A stretch of DNA of 64,000 nt, taken from NCBI GenBank assembly GCA_035515075.1, contig DATJBZ010000024.1, positions 14,886 to 78,885 of the forward strand, read 5' to 3'. A program made the translations under genes and the position numbers. Below, one piece after another: positions 35,045 to 43,677 of the stretch. Numbering within the stretch: position 1 is the first letter of the stretch; each line of letters opens with the position of its first letter. Below the pieces are notes generated by a model. That model had not been told where the DNA came from. It made no database searches and saw only the letters and a program-made list of their open reading frames with translations. The stretch comes from Moheibacter sp035515075. GTDB lineage: Bacteria > Bacteroidota > Bacteroidia > Flavobacteriales > Weeksellaceae.

Positions 35045-35968
35045 ATGAGTTTATTAATCGTAGGAACGGTCGCTTTTGACCAAATTGAAACGCCTTTTGG
35101 AAAAACCGATAAAATTTTGGGCGGTGCAGCAACTTTTATAGGGATGGCTGCTTCAAAATTGGGGGTGAAATCAGGTTTGGTTTCTGTGATTGGCGGAGAT
35201 TTTCCACAAGCATACATCGATTTGATGGAGCAACATCAGTTGGATCTGGAAGGTGTAGAAAAGATTGAAGAAGGCAAAACTTTTTATTGGTCGGGTCGTT
35301 ACAAAAATGACATGAACTCGCGGGATACTTTGGCAACTGAGCTAAATGTCTTGGAGAATTTCGAACCGAAAGTTCCTGCGCAATGGAAAAATCCAGAGGT
35401 ATTGATGTTGGGGAATTTGCATCCCAGCGTTCAAAAATCAGTGTTGAATCAATTGGCCAAAAGACCGAAATTGGTGGTGTTGGATACCATGAATTTTTGG
35501 ATGGACCAAACTTGGGATGAGTTGATGGACGTCATCAAAGAGGTCGATGTGTTGACCATTAACGATGAGGAAGCCAGACAAATGAGCCAAGAATACAGTT
35601 TGGTAAAAGCTGCCAAGAAAATTTTGACGATGGGCCCAAAAACTTTGGTCATCAAAAAAGGAGAGCATGGCGCTTTGTTGTTCAATGAGAACAATGTGTT
35701 CTTCGCACCCGCTTTGCCATTGGAAGATGTGTTTGATCCAACGGGAGCAGGCGACACCTTTGCGGGTGGTTTTGCAGGATTTTTGGCGAAAACCCAAAAT
35801 TATTCATTTGACAACATGAAAAGAGCCATTATTTATGGAAGCGCTTTAGCGTCATTCACGGTAGAGGAATTTGGCGTGGATCGTTTGTCAAAGCTGAGTC
35901 CGGATGAATTGTCAGAACGTTTGGAAGTGTTCAAAACCTTGACAAATTTCGATATAGAATTGGATTAA
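35045..35968 (+). CDS. PfkB-family carbohydrate/nucleoside kinase
   Basis: This ribokinase-like sugar or nucleoside kinase has 307 residues from the ATG at 35045 (MSLLIVGTVAFDQIETPFG). The N-terminal GGAATFIGMAASKLG is the PfkB sugar-binding segment. The C-terminal signature DPTGAGDTFAGGFAGFL carries the catalytic Asp of the anion hole. The lid is the short type. The substrate is not evident; adenosine-kinase-like or ribokinase-like activity are both possible. It is downstream of the ferredoxin reductase, with a terminator 8 bases after the stop. Confidence 0.9.
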   Translation: MSLLIVGTVAFDQIETPFGKTDKILGGAATFIGMAASKLGVKSGLVSVIGGDFPQAYIDLMEQHQLDLEGVEKIEEGKTFYWSGRYKNDMNSRDTLATELNVLENFEPKVPAQWKNPEVLMLGNLHPSVQKSVLNQLAKRPKLVVLDTMNFWMDQTWDELMDVIKEVDVLTINDEEARQMSQEYSLVKAAKKILTMGPKTLVIKKGEHGALLFNENNVFFAPALPLEDVFDPTGAGDTFAGGFAGFLAKTQNYSFDNMKRAIIYGSALASFTVEEFGVDRLSKLSPDELSERLEVFKTLTNFDIELD

Positions 35969-35976
35969 AAGAAAAA

Positions 35977-36002
35977 AAACAGTTGGCAACAACTGTTTTT
36001 TT
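35977..36002 (+). terminator. Terminator after the PfkB gene
   Basis: AAAACAGTTG / CAACTGTTTT is a perfect ten-base-pair stem with loop GCAA, followed by TT. Confidence 0.85.
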
Positions 36003-36036
36003 GTAAGATTGCTTTTTGAAGAATCCTTAAAGTAGA

Positions 36037-37500
36037 ATGTACATGCAGAAGCGCTTCATTTTCAGCCTCATTTTTATCGCAATTTCTTGTGGTGTTAGTG
36101 GGCAGAATCATCAAAAGATTGAAGATTTATTGAGCTTGTCTGAAGTTCAATTTTTTGAATTAAAGATGGTTGAGTCAATTGAAACGGCAAGTGAAGCTTT
36201 GGCATTGTCCAAAGCAGCAAACTATTCTCGAGGGGTTGTGGCATCGAATGTTTACATTGCAAAGGTTTTGTCAGAAACGGGTGTTTTTAAAAAGGCATTG
36301 GAATATTTGGATGCGGCAGAGCAAGAACCTTATTTGTCTCAGGCAATCAATGCGCAGGTTGAGATCAGTAGATTGAAGGGGCGGGCTTATTCGAGTTTGG
36401 GTATGTATGAACTGGGGATTCGTGAATTTTATAAACAACTTCACTCTTCAAAACAAATTAAGAGCTCTGAAAACGAAAGAAATAGAGCGTTGTTTTGGGC
36501 ACACCAAAATTTAGCGCATACTTTTTCGATGATGGATCAGCCTGATTCTGTATGGACGCATTTGATGATACAAGAAGACTTGTTGGCTAAAAATAGAGAA
36601 GAAGGTTCTTTTTATGATTTTAGTACAACTTACACGGCGATTGGAAAAGAGTACATTGGGAAAAAAGAATTTTCAGTAGCAAGAGAATATTTGGATAATG
36701 CCCAGAAAATATTAAGAGAGAACGAAAGCGCTTATTTGTACGATGTCTTTGCGGCTTATGGTGATTTAGAAGATGCGCTAGGGAATCAAGACAAGGCAGT
36801 CGAGTACTATCAGATGGCTCTGCAGAACAGCATTTTGAACAAAAATAAAAAAGCAGAGAAAAATAGGATTAAAGTTTTGTCGGATTATTATTTCAATAAT
36901 AACATGGATACGGATCAAACGAACAAGTACCTAAGTCGTTATCAGGCGCTTAGCGATTCGTTGCGTTTGGTCAATAGTCAAGCGGTTGAGTTGATTATTC
37001 ATCAGTTTCTGAATAAGCAGGATACACAATTTAAGAAAAAGACAAAGAACAATGGGGTAGTTTTTGCTATTATTATCATAGGAGTGATTGGTGTTGTTTT
37101 GTTCTTATTTCGAAAGAATTATCAGAAAAAAATAAAATTATCTCACATCGAAGAGGAATTAACCGAAAAAGAGGACTTGGTAGAAACTTTGGTGAAAGAA
37201 AGTAGTGAGAATAAATTCAATGAACTAATAGAGTCTGGTAGAAGGAATGACCCACAATTCATAGTATTGTTTGAAGAATTGTATCCAGAGATCGTGGCCA
37301 AATTAAAGAAAAATGATGAAGGCATTAAAACATCGGAATTGACTTTTTGTGCGATGATTTATTTGAATTTTTCAACCAAAGAAATTGCTGAATATACTTT
37401 CGTTACGGTACGCGCAGTTCAGATTAGAAAAAATAGATTTCGGAAAAAGCATCAAATTGATTCTTCTGTTGATTTGGCTGAGTGGATACGTAAATTATGA
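36037..37500 (+). CDS. Membrane-anchored TPR protein with C-terminal LuxR-like helix-turn-helix
   Basis: This 487-residue protein is of the Bacteroidota TPR-regulator type. An N-terminal signal or lipid-attachment segment (LIFIAISC) leads into about 300 residues of helical TPR repeats (ALEYLDAAEQEPYL, GNQDKAVEYYQMALQN). One transmembrane helix lies near residues 343-362 (VVFAIIIIGVIGVVLFLF), followed by a charged coiled coil. The C-terminal LuxR-type DNA-binding domain (about 420-487) contains LTFCAMIYLNFSTKEIAEYTFVTVRAVQIRKNRFRKK. The layout suggests a periplasmic sensor passing its signal directly to a cytoplasmic DNA-binding domain. The surface-protein genes that follow are the obvious candidate targets; that link is inferred from position. 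Confidence 0.82.
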   Translation: MYMQKRFIFSLIFIAISCGVSGQNHQKIEDLLSLSEVQFFELKMVESIETASEALALSKAANYSRGVVASNVYIAKVLSETGVFKKALEYLDAAEQEPYLSQAINAQVEISRLKGRAYSSLGMYELGIREFYKQLHSSKQIKSSENERNRALFWAHQNLAHTFSMMDQPDSVWTHLMIQEDLLAKNREEGSFYDFSTTYTAIGKEYIGKKEFSVAREYLDNAQKILRENESAYLYDVFAAYGDLEDALGNQDKAVEYYQMALQNSILNKNKKAEKNRIKVLSDYYFNNNMDTDQTNKYLSRYQALSDSLRLVNSQAVELIIHQFLNKQDTQFKKKTKNNGVVFAIIIIGVIGVVLFLFRKNYQKKIKLSHIEEELTEKEDLVETLVKESSENKFNELIESGRRNDPQFIVLFEELYPEIVAKLKKNDEGIKTSELTFCAMIYLNFSTKEIAEYTFVTVRAVQIRKNRFRKKHQIDSSVDLAEWIRKL

Positions 37501-37513
37501 CATCTATAGAAGC

Positions 37514-37580
37514 GTTATAGGAGGTTTCTTGCCCATCATTTTACATCATTTAATTGTTATAATAGGTTATAGGGAGGTTT
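37514..37580 (+). repeat. Two copies of GTTATAGG(G)AGGTTT
   Basis: GTTATAGGAGGTTT at 37514-37527 recurs as GTTATAGGGAGGTTT at 37566-37580, about 50 bases apart, just after the TPR regulator stop. It could be a protein-binding site; no function is shown. Confidence 0.5.
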
Positions 37581-37591
37581 TTTAAAAAGTG

Positions 37592-37617
37592 ATAGCTATG
37601 TGATAGCTATTTTTTTT
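37592..37617 (+). terminator. Terminator after the TPR regulator gene
   Basis: ATAGCTAT occurs twice, separated by GTG, and the two copies pair into an eight-base-pair stem followed by seven Ts. It isolates the regulator transcript from the operon that follows. Confidence 0.75.
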
Positions 37618-37723
37618 GGAGGCTTTAACAATAGTCATACACTTGTTGACGATTTGTTAATTAACGAGACAAATGACCTATAACCAACCATACAAACTAT
37701 CTAAAACCATCATCTTATACGCC

Positions 37724-38278
37724 ATGTATAAGGTCGTGTTTTGGGTGACTCTTTTGTGGATGAATGTTTCCTTTGGGCAATTTTATGTTTCAGATTCGAC
37801 GGTATTACAGATTGAAGGAACCGCTTTTATTAGTGGGGAAATAAATGTTGAGGATAAAACAATTGTTTATATCGTAGAAGGAACGGAAACGGTTAATTTC
37901 CCAGTAGAAGGTCAATTTGTAATTGCTGATGAAAGATCATCCCAACAGCTCAAAGCAGAAAAAGTACTTACTTCTCAATCCAATGCAGCGCCTACTGTTG
38001 AGAAGATTCAAATTATAAAGCCTAAAGTCAAGGTCGAAAGCTTTGTCAGGCTTGAGAAATCAGCAGATCGTTCTATTTTTAATGCAAGCTTGGATTATGC
38101 TGTTGGTGTTTTACAAGTTAATTCAGAATCAAAATCCAAAACATTCAGTACGGCTATTCGCTATAATTATGGTTTGATTGCTTTTATAGAAACTTCTAAA
38201 GTGTTTGATAAAAAGACTTTTAACAAAGAGAATCCCCAACTTACTTCCCTTTTTTCACGACCTCCTCCTCTTTTTTGA
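37724..38278 (+). CDS. Small secreted protein, unknown
   Basis: I do not recognise a family. From the ATG at 37724 (MYKVVFWVTLLWMNVSFGQ) it has 184 residues with a signal peptide ending near residue 19. The N-terminal mature part is beta-like (VLQIEGTAFISGEINVEDKTIVYIVEG), reminiscent of short beta-sandwich headers of surface proteins. The C-terminal half is polar and ends in a proline-rich RPPPLF. It is the first gene of the surface-protein run and is separated from the next gene by 116 bases. Confidence 0.65.
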   Translation: MYKVVFWVTLLWMNVSFGQFYVSDSTVLQIEGTAFISGEINVEDKTIVYIVEGTETVNFPVEGQFVIADERSSQQLKAEKVLTSQSNAAPTVEKIQIIKPKVKVESFVRLEKSADRSIFNASLDYAVGVLQVNSESKSKTFSTAIRYNYGLIAFIETSKVFDKKTFNKENPQLTSLFSRPPPLF

Positions 38279-38301
38279 TGATTATTAAATAAAACCTAAG
38301 G

Positions 38302-38321
38302 ATACAAAAAATATTTTGTAT
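38302..38321 (+). promoter_or_regulatory. Perfect inverted repeat, candidate operator
   Basis: ATACAAAA and TTTTGTAT form a perfect eight-base inverted repeat around AATA. It lies 73 bases before the first C1q-like gene (38395), a position suited to a dimeric regulator. It could also form a weak hairpin. Confidence 0.4.
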
Positions 38322-38394
38322 TTAAATTAATCAATGCCTTACTAATTGAAAACAACAGCTGACCTTCAAAGGGTTAGCGAAATAGCCTATACTT

Positions 38395-39138
38395 ATGATG
38401 AAAAAAACATGCTTGCTCATGCTATGTGCTGGAGCTGTTTCTTATGGTCAAGTCGGAATAAATTCTGAAACTCCGGATGCGACTTTGGAAATTGTAGCGA
38501 AAAATAATACAGCAACTAATAAAATAATTGAGATAAATGACAACGATAATGTCCAGAATTTGGCGGTTTATGACAACGGAAATCTGGAGTTTAGAGGAGC
38601 TTTAATGCCAAACAACAATCCTGGAGAAAAGGGTGAATATTTAATCTCTCAAGGAGCTGAGGCCGCGCCAGAGTGGAAGGCGATAATTCCCTTACAAACA
38701 AAGCAAATCTTTGATGTATTCCAAGGGAATCAAGTGCAATCGGAGTCATATCCAATACTGAATAACTCAGCGAATACCTGGATACGCCCCAATATTTCCA
38801 ATGTCAATATCAACGAATCTTCTGTGGGGGCTTGGTTGGCTAACGAATTTATTGTAAAAAAGACAGGAGTTTATATCGTGTCATTTAATTTGGATATGTA
38901 CACAGGGACAACTTCAGCTAATGATTATACTTCATTTGCAAGAATAACGATGGGGAGCAATGCCTATCAATTTCCAACAGATGGTTTTGAAGGTGATGGT
39001 AATGTCTATTGGAATGCTGGAGCCGGAGAGATTGTAGGGCAATTAGATGTTGGAGATAAAATATTTATTTCAGCATATAATTCGGTCAAATGGTCTCTGG
39101 AGGCTGTGTCATTACAAATTAAATATGTTGAACTATAA
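38395..39138 (+). CDS. Secreted C1q-like surface protein (copy 1)
   Basis: This 247-residue exported protein has a signal peptide ending near SYGQ (residue 19). The mature N-terminus is QVGINSETPDATLEI, a header common in flavobacterial surface proteins. A linker (ALMPNNNPGEKGEYLISQGAEAAPEWK) leads into a jelly-roll-like C-terminal half resembling C1q/TNF domains (VGAWLANEFIVKKTGVYIVSF, QLDVGDKIFISAYNS, SLQIKYVEL). Header and linker recur in the third copy at 39910-40683. The function is unknown; adhesion or ligand binding at the cell surface is plausible. No T9SS sorting domain was seen. Confidence 0.75.
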   Translation: MMKKTCLLMLCAGAVSYGQVGINSETPDATLEIVAKNNTATNKIIEINDNDNVQNLAVYDNGNLEFRGALMPNNNPGEKGEYLISQGAEAAPEWKAIIPLQTKQIFDVFQGNQVQSESYPILNNSANTWIRPNISNVNINESSVGAWLANEFIVKKTGVYIVSFNLDMYTGTTSANDYTSFARITMGSNAYQFPTDGFEGDGNVYWNAGAGEIVGQLDVGDKIFISAYNSVKWSLEAVSLQIKYVEL

Positions 39139-39149
39139 AACTCAAAATC

Positions 39150-39908
39150 ATGAAAAAATACATTACGATATTTTGTGCAGTTATTGGTCAAATTATCTAT
39201 AGTCAGGTGGGAATTGGAACTCAAAATCCATCTGCTACTTTAGATGTAGTGTCTTTGGGAAGCACCAATGAAACTTATGGGCTGAAAGTCAATGATAGAG
39301 ACAGCAATACTATGATGTCAATAGCGGATAATGGCAATCTCTATTTTAAAAGAAGTTTGATCGCTGGAGCGTCAGCTGGAGTTGCAGGTTATGTTTTGGG
39401 TTCGGAGGGAAGCAATAATACACCTGTTTGGAAAGAAGTGTTAAACTCTCCTTTGTACCGTTATGTTGCGATCGCTTACCATGTTCGTAATTCTAATAAA
39501 ATAAATGGTTTGCCTGCCAATTCTAATGTAATTATAGATTTCGGTAATTCGGCAGTGATCAATAGTGCTGTGATTGGGAGTTGGAATGAAACAACTAAAA
39601 AATATAGACTATTGGAATCTGGAATTTATGATATAACAGCATCTGTTACAGGGCAGTCTAGTCTGGCGTCTGCAAATAGGAAAGCAGTGATGATGATTCA
39701 TCTTGGTGGCTATAGTCAAGTCTATAAAGGAACTAATTCCCAAGGAAGTAGCAGTGATTTTATGACAACTGGTAAAGTTAGCCGATACTTAACCGCAGGT
39801 ACGGAAATTTCAGTCACTGTTAGGGTAAGCAATCTTTCAGGGAGTGGAACTACATGGAGCCAAAATAACGCCATATTAAATATTAACTATTCACCTAAAA
39901 CCAATTGA
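39150..39908 (+). CDS. Secreted C1q-like surface protein (copy 2)
   Basis: This is a 252-residue paralogue of the preceding gene, 11 bases downstream. After the signal peptide (ending IIYSQ, residue 19) come the header QVGIGTQNPSATLDV and a shorter linker with GYVLGSEGSNNTPVWK. A beta-rich C-terminal domain follows (VIGSWNETTKKYRLLESGIYDITASV, RYLTAGTEISVTVRVSN, ILNINYSP). The C-terminal strand pattern fits a C1q-like jelly roll. It is followed by the third copy after one base. Confidence 0.75.
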   Translation: MKKYITIFCAVIGQIIYSQVGIGTQNPSATLDVVSLGSTNETYGLKVNDRDSNTMMSIADNGNLYFKRSLIAGASAGVAGYVLGSEGSNNTPVWKEVLNSPLYRYVAIAYHVRNSNKINGLPANSNVIIDFGNSAVINSAVIGSWNETTKKYRLLESGIYDITASVTGQSSLASANRKAVMMIHLGGYSQVYKGTNSQGSSSDFMTTGKVSRYLTAGTEISVTVRVSNLSGSGTTWSQNNAILNINYSPKTN

Positions 39909-39909
39909 A

Positions 39910-40683
39910 ATGAAGATATACATACATATAATCTGTTTGATTGTCCTTATTTGTAGTAAACTAAGTTATGGACAAGTTGGTATCAATACCCAAACTCCCT
40001 CAGCAGCTTTGGAAGTTGTTTCCGAAAAGATAAATAAAACTGGAAAGCTTTTGAAAGCTACGAATGAAAATAATTTATCGATGGCTGAAGTTAGCACCTC
40101 AGGTGATCTTAAGATTTCCAAAGCATTAATGCCTGCTGGTGATCCTGGAACAGTAGGAACTTATTTGATTTCTCAAGGAGCAGATGCCCCTCCTGTTTGG
40201 AGAGATTTGCCCAAAGGAGCTACGATACAGATTTTCAATGCCCAAAGAGATACCAATATGACTACAACTAATTTACCAGGTGGCAATTATACTATAATCA
40301 CTTTTAACATTATTAACTCAAGTACTGATGCTAATTATGGTAGCTGGAATGGTGTTAACAACGCTTTTACCGTAGCTAAAAAGGGAATTTATACAATTAC
40401 AGCAGGATTTACTTCTTATGATATACAATATGATCTTGGTGGAGTAGGACCCAGTGGAGATTGGGAGTTGTATTCCGTAGGGATTTATCTTATGATCAAT
40501 GGGAACCCTGTAGCAGCTAACATTCCAGCAACGATCGAATATAATAGTAAATACTCTGGATATATAACCCAAAGTCTGATTTTAAATGACGGTGATAGAA
40601 TACAAATAGGAGGACAGTCAAATATGGTTAAATGGAAACAAGGACCTTCATTTATTAGTGTTTTATATAGTGAGATTCCATAG
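39910..40683 (+). CDS. Secreted C1q-like surface protein (copy 3)
   Basis: This is the third paralogue, 257 residues, with a signal peptide ending LSYGQ (residue 22). The header is QVGINTQTPSAALEV and the linker ALMPAGDPGTVGTYLISQGADAPPVWR closely matches copy 1. The C-terminal jelly-roll-like half contains NNAFTVAKKGIYTITAGF, SLILNDGDRIQIGGQSN and SVLYSEIP. It is tightly packed behind copy 2, consistent with tandem duplication followed by divergence of the C-terminal domains. The function is unknown. Confidence 0.75.
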   Translation: MKIYIHIICLIVLICSKLSYGQVGINTQTPSAALEVVSEKINKTGKLLKATNENNLSMAEVSTSGDLKISKALMPAGDPGTVGTYLISQGADAPPVWRDLPKGATIQIFNAQRDTNMTTTNLPGGNYTIITFNIINSSTDANYGSWNGVNNAFTVAKKGIYTITAGFTSYDIQYDLGGVGPSGDWELYSVGIYLMINGNPVAANIPATIEYNSKYSGYITQSLILNDGDRIQIGGQSNMVKWKQGPSFISVLYSEIP

Positions 40684-40766
40684 AGAAACCTCTGAAGACA
40701 ATAAGAGGCTATGAAATACGACCAAATATTATTTAAAAACCATTTAAAAATTTAAAAACGAATAAA

Positions 40767-43619
40767 ATGAAAAAACATATTTTAACATTGATGTTGTGTA
40801 CTTTTTTCTTGGGAACACTTTTTTCTCAAATCTCAATGCTCTTTATTGATAGTGCACATCAGGTAAGTAGTGGTGAGTTTGCTGAGATACCAGCTGTTAA
40901 TGCGTCTATAAACGATACTGCTTGTTCTGTTTCTGTAGCTCATAGTATAACAGGGTGGAAAGCAAAAGTATATGATGCCCCTGCTGGAGTTAATGGTTGG
41001 ATGCAAATCTCTGCTTCTAATAGTTTTCCTACCCAAAGCTATACTCAAATAGCAACTTTTGATTATAATGAAAATGCTAATACAAATAAAGCTTTCGATA
41101 TTTTTTTTAGCACTGATTATGTTGGCTTAACAGCTGCCAATCCTAAAGTACAGAATTATGTAGGACTTTCGATTCCGTATGCCTCAAATGAAGATTACGC
41201 AGTTCTCTTTAGTAAGGTCATTGTTAATGGAGAAGAAGGGAGATATAGGTTTGCTTTAGAATATGGTGATGATCATATTTTTATTTACAAGAATGGAGTG
41301 AAGCTTAATCAGCAACAAAACGCTTTTAATATAGCTTCCATTGATAATTTTGCTACAGTTGATTTAATTGTTGGAGATACAATGGCGATTTTAGTTGTTG
41401 AGGAGGAATTGTATAATACAGAAGTTAGAATGTCTGTATTCAAAGATATAGCTCCAGTCGTTGAGGACTTAACAAATGAATGCCCTTCTAACACGGTAAA
41501 TTTAAATGATGCACATAAAGGAATAACACCATTAGGAACAAGTTTAGTGTGGTTTACTAACAATACACATACAGGTTCTGCTTTATCGGCTTCAGAAATA
41601 TCGGAGGCAGTTGCGGGTACTTATTATGCGTTTTATTATGATTCCGAAAAGAATTGTTATAGCCTTCCTTCTGATGCCGTTACTGTAAATATTGCACCAT
41701 GCCCCTCTAGTGATAATTGCGTGGATGGATGTAATAACAATACTTTTCTCAATACATCAAATCCCAATACAATTGAGTACGACAATATTATCTCAGGTTT
41801 TCATGGTACCATAATCAAAGAATCAGGTGGAGGTTATAAAATATGGGGGCAAGCTACTGCATCAAATGGTATAGACAATTTATTTACGCCGACCGAAATT
41901 ATACCAGCCAATGGTTATAATTATACTGGACAAACTCTTAAAGCAGCAATGGGAACAGCAGGAAACTCCAGTGGTAATGCACAGTTTGCGCTTCTTACTA
42001 CCGATGGATTGTATGTGTGGGGAACTGCAGGTTATTTGGTAAATACGGGAGTGAAATCTACTTCAACTTTTGGTAAAGTAGATAATACCACTATTATGGG
42101 AGCTAATACTTATGGTTTGCCAAATGGTGTAAATCCCCAAGATATTAAAATGATGTTTGGCTCTTATTTGACCTTAGCTATTGTTACCTGTACAGGTGAT
42201 GCTTACGTTCTATCCAGCGTGGGCAATAAAAATGGTGATGGAACATTACAGAATGATACAAATAATAAAACTTGGCACAAAGTAATGAAAAATGCCACCA
42301 CTCCATTGACAAGAGTAGTAGCGGTAAGAGGGCAGGCCTCAGCTTTAATGGCACTAACCGATTTGGGCGAAATTTACACTTGGGGAACTGATGTTTATTT
42401 AGGAGATGGCACCAACAAAGCCAGCCAAACTTATGCAACTAAAATGACCTTACCTTCTGGGGTTGTTCCTAAAATGATAGGAATGACCATTACTAAACCA
42501 AATGCAACGATTCGTAATAATTCACATTATTTATTAGGTGTTAATGGCAATATGTATAGTTTAGGAGCCAATGACAGAAAACAATTAGGTACATTTTCTG
42601 GCGGTGCTAATACCGATGAAAGTAAATCATGGGAACATGTAAAATCTACGAATTCTTCTACCAATATGACCAATGTTGTTTGGATAAGTCCGAACGAGCA
42701 TGATGATCAAGGTTTGGCAGCGGTACAAGTATTAACAGCCGATGGTAAAATGTGGTCGTGGGGAGTGAGTAATAATTACACATTGGGTTTACAAGACGAT
42801 GGTACTATGGGAAGTGCTCAGCCTGCGTATTCTTTTATTAAGGGAATTAATCCAAGGTATATGACGGGTGGATTAGATCCTTCTTTTAAAATTTTAGCGG
42901 TAGAAACTGGTGGGCATGTTTCTACCATTTTTAAAGATTGCGATTATAAATTAGGATATATTGGACATAACGCAAATGGATCTTATGGTATAAGCAGTAC
43001 ATCTACAAGTTCTACATATAGGTTCGATGGTGCTAAATTTTCTAATCTCTGCGCTTTGCCTCTCCCTCCATTACCTATTGTTAAAGATTTGAAAGTGTGT
43101 CCAGGAAATACCGTTGATTTAATGGATGCAGTTCTAAATACTCCATCATCAGGATATGTTTTGGAGTGGTGGACAACTCCAAATAGAATGTCAGGTACTC
43201 AAGTAGCTAATCCTGAATCAGTAGGCCCAGGTATCTATTATGCTTTTTATTGGGCAGATGATATTGATGATTGTGTGAATTTAGAAGGAGAAAAAGTTGT
43301 GGTATCATATTATACAGTAATAGATTCAGAATACAATGCCTGTATCTGTAACAATAAAACTCCTGCTACAGGAACTCCCAATGGGTTCACAAAAGTTGGG
43401 ATTACTACACAGAGTCAACAAGCTACGTGGCCAGAAAGCATTCCCAATGGTTTCATCGCTTTGGAATCGAAAGACAAAGGAATGGTTATTTCTCGTGTAG
43501 AAAACTCAGATAAAATCACAGATCCAAAAGAAGGCATGTTGATTTATGATATTGCTGCCCAATGTGTAAAATTATACAATGGAACGGTTTGGAACTGTAT
43601 CAAAAATACTTGTGATTAA
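40767..43619 (+). CDS. Large secreted RCC1-like surface protein with two Ig-like modules
   Basis: This 950-residue exported protein has a signal peptide 1-20 (LGTLFSQ). Residues about 25-228 look beta-sandwich-like. A cysteine-bracketed Ig-like module at about 235-310 recurs at about 768-850 (CPxNTVxLxDA ... YYAFY). Between them, residues about 335-760 have the spaced WG/GDG pattern of RCC1-type propeller repeats (GLYVWGTAG, GEIYTWGTDVYLGDGT, GNMYSLGANDRKQLG, GKMWSWGVSNNYTLG). The last 65 residues (FIALESKDKGMVISRV...GMLIYDIAAQCVKLYNGTVWNCI) match the module of the next gene product. No canonical T9SS domain was seen. The function is unknown. Confidence 0.72.
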   Translation: MKKHILTLMLCTFFLGTLFSQISMLFIDSAHQVSSGEFAEIPAVNASINDTACSVSVAHSITGWKAKVYDAPAGVNGWMQISASNSFPTQSYTQIATFDYNENANTNKAFDIFFSTDYVGLTAANPKVQNYVGLSIPYASNEDYAVLFSKVIVNGEEGRYRFALEYGDDHIFIYKNGVKLNQQQNAFNIASIDNFATVDLIVGDTMAILVVEEELYNTEVRMSVFKDIAPVVEDLTNECPSNTVNLNDAHKGITPLGTSLVWFTNNTHTGSALSASEISEAVAGTYYAFYYDSEKNCYSLPSDAVTVNIAPCPSSDNCVDGCNNNTFLNTSNPNTIEYDNIISGFHGTIIKESGGGYKIWGQATASNGIDNLFTPTEIIPANGYNYTGQTLKAAMGTAGNSSGNAQFALLTTDGLYVWGTAGYLVNTGVKSTSTFGKVDNTTIMGANTYGLPNGVNPQDIKMMFGSYLTLAIVTCTGDAYVLSSVGNKNGDGTLQNDTNNKTWHKVMKNATTPLTRVVAVRGQASALMALTDLGEIYTWGTDVYLGDGTNKASQTYATKMTLPSGVVPKMIGMTITKPNATIRNNSHYLLGVNGNMYSLGANDRKQLGTFSGGANTDESKSWEHVKSTNSSTNMTNVVWISPNEHDDQGLAAVQVLTADGKMWSWGVSNNYTLGLQDDGTMGSAQPAYSFIKGINPRYMTGGLDPSFKILAVETGGHVSTIFKDCDYKLGYIGHNANGSYGISSTSTSSTYRFDGAKFSNLCALPLPPLPIVKDLKVCPGNTVDLMDAVLNTPSSGYVLEWWTTPNRMSGTQVANPESVGPGIYYAFYWADDIDDCVNLEGEKVVVSYYTVIDSEYNACICNNKTPATGTPNGFTKVGITTQSQQATWPESIPNGFIALESKDKGMVISRVENSDKITDPKEGMLIYDIAAQCVKLYNGTVWNCIKNTCD

Positions 43620-43634
43620 TAAAAAAAATAACCC

Positions 43635-43663
43635 AATCCACTGCTTCAGTGAAGCAGTGGATT
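43635..43663. promoter_or_regulatory. Perfect 13-base-pair intergenic hairpin
   Basis: AATCCACTGCTTC and GAAGCAGTGGATT pair perfectly around AGT, between the 950-residue gene and the next gene. No T-run follows on the + strand, so it is probably an RNA processing or stabilising element rather than a full terminator; on the minus strand Ts do follow. Confidence 0.6.
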
Positions 43664-43677
43664 AAAAACAAATAAAA

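Noticed and set aside
41900..42950. A T9SS or choice-of-anchor domain in the RCC1-like protein
   Set aside because: The C-terminal 65 residues do not show the PNP...G-x-Y motif of type A domains; they match the neighbouring two-module protein instead.
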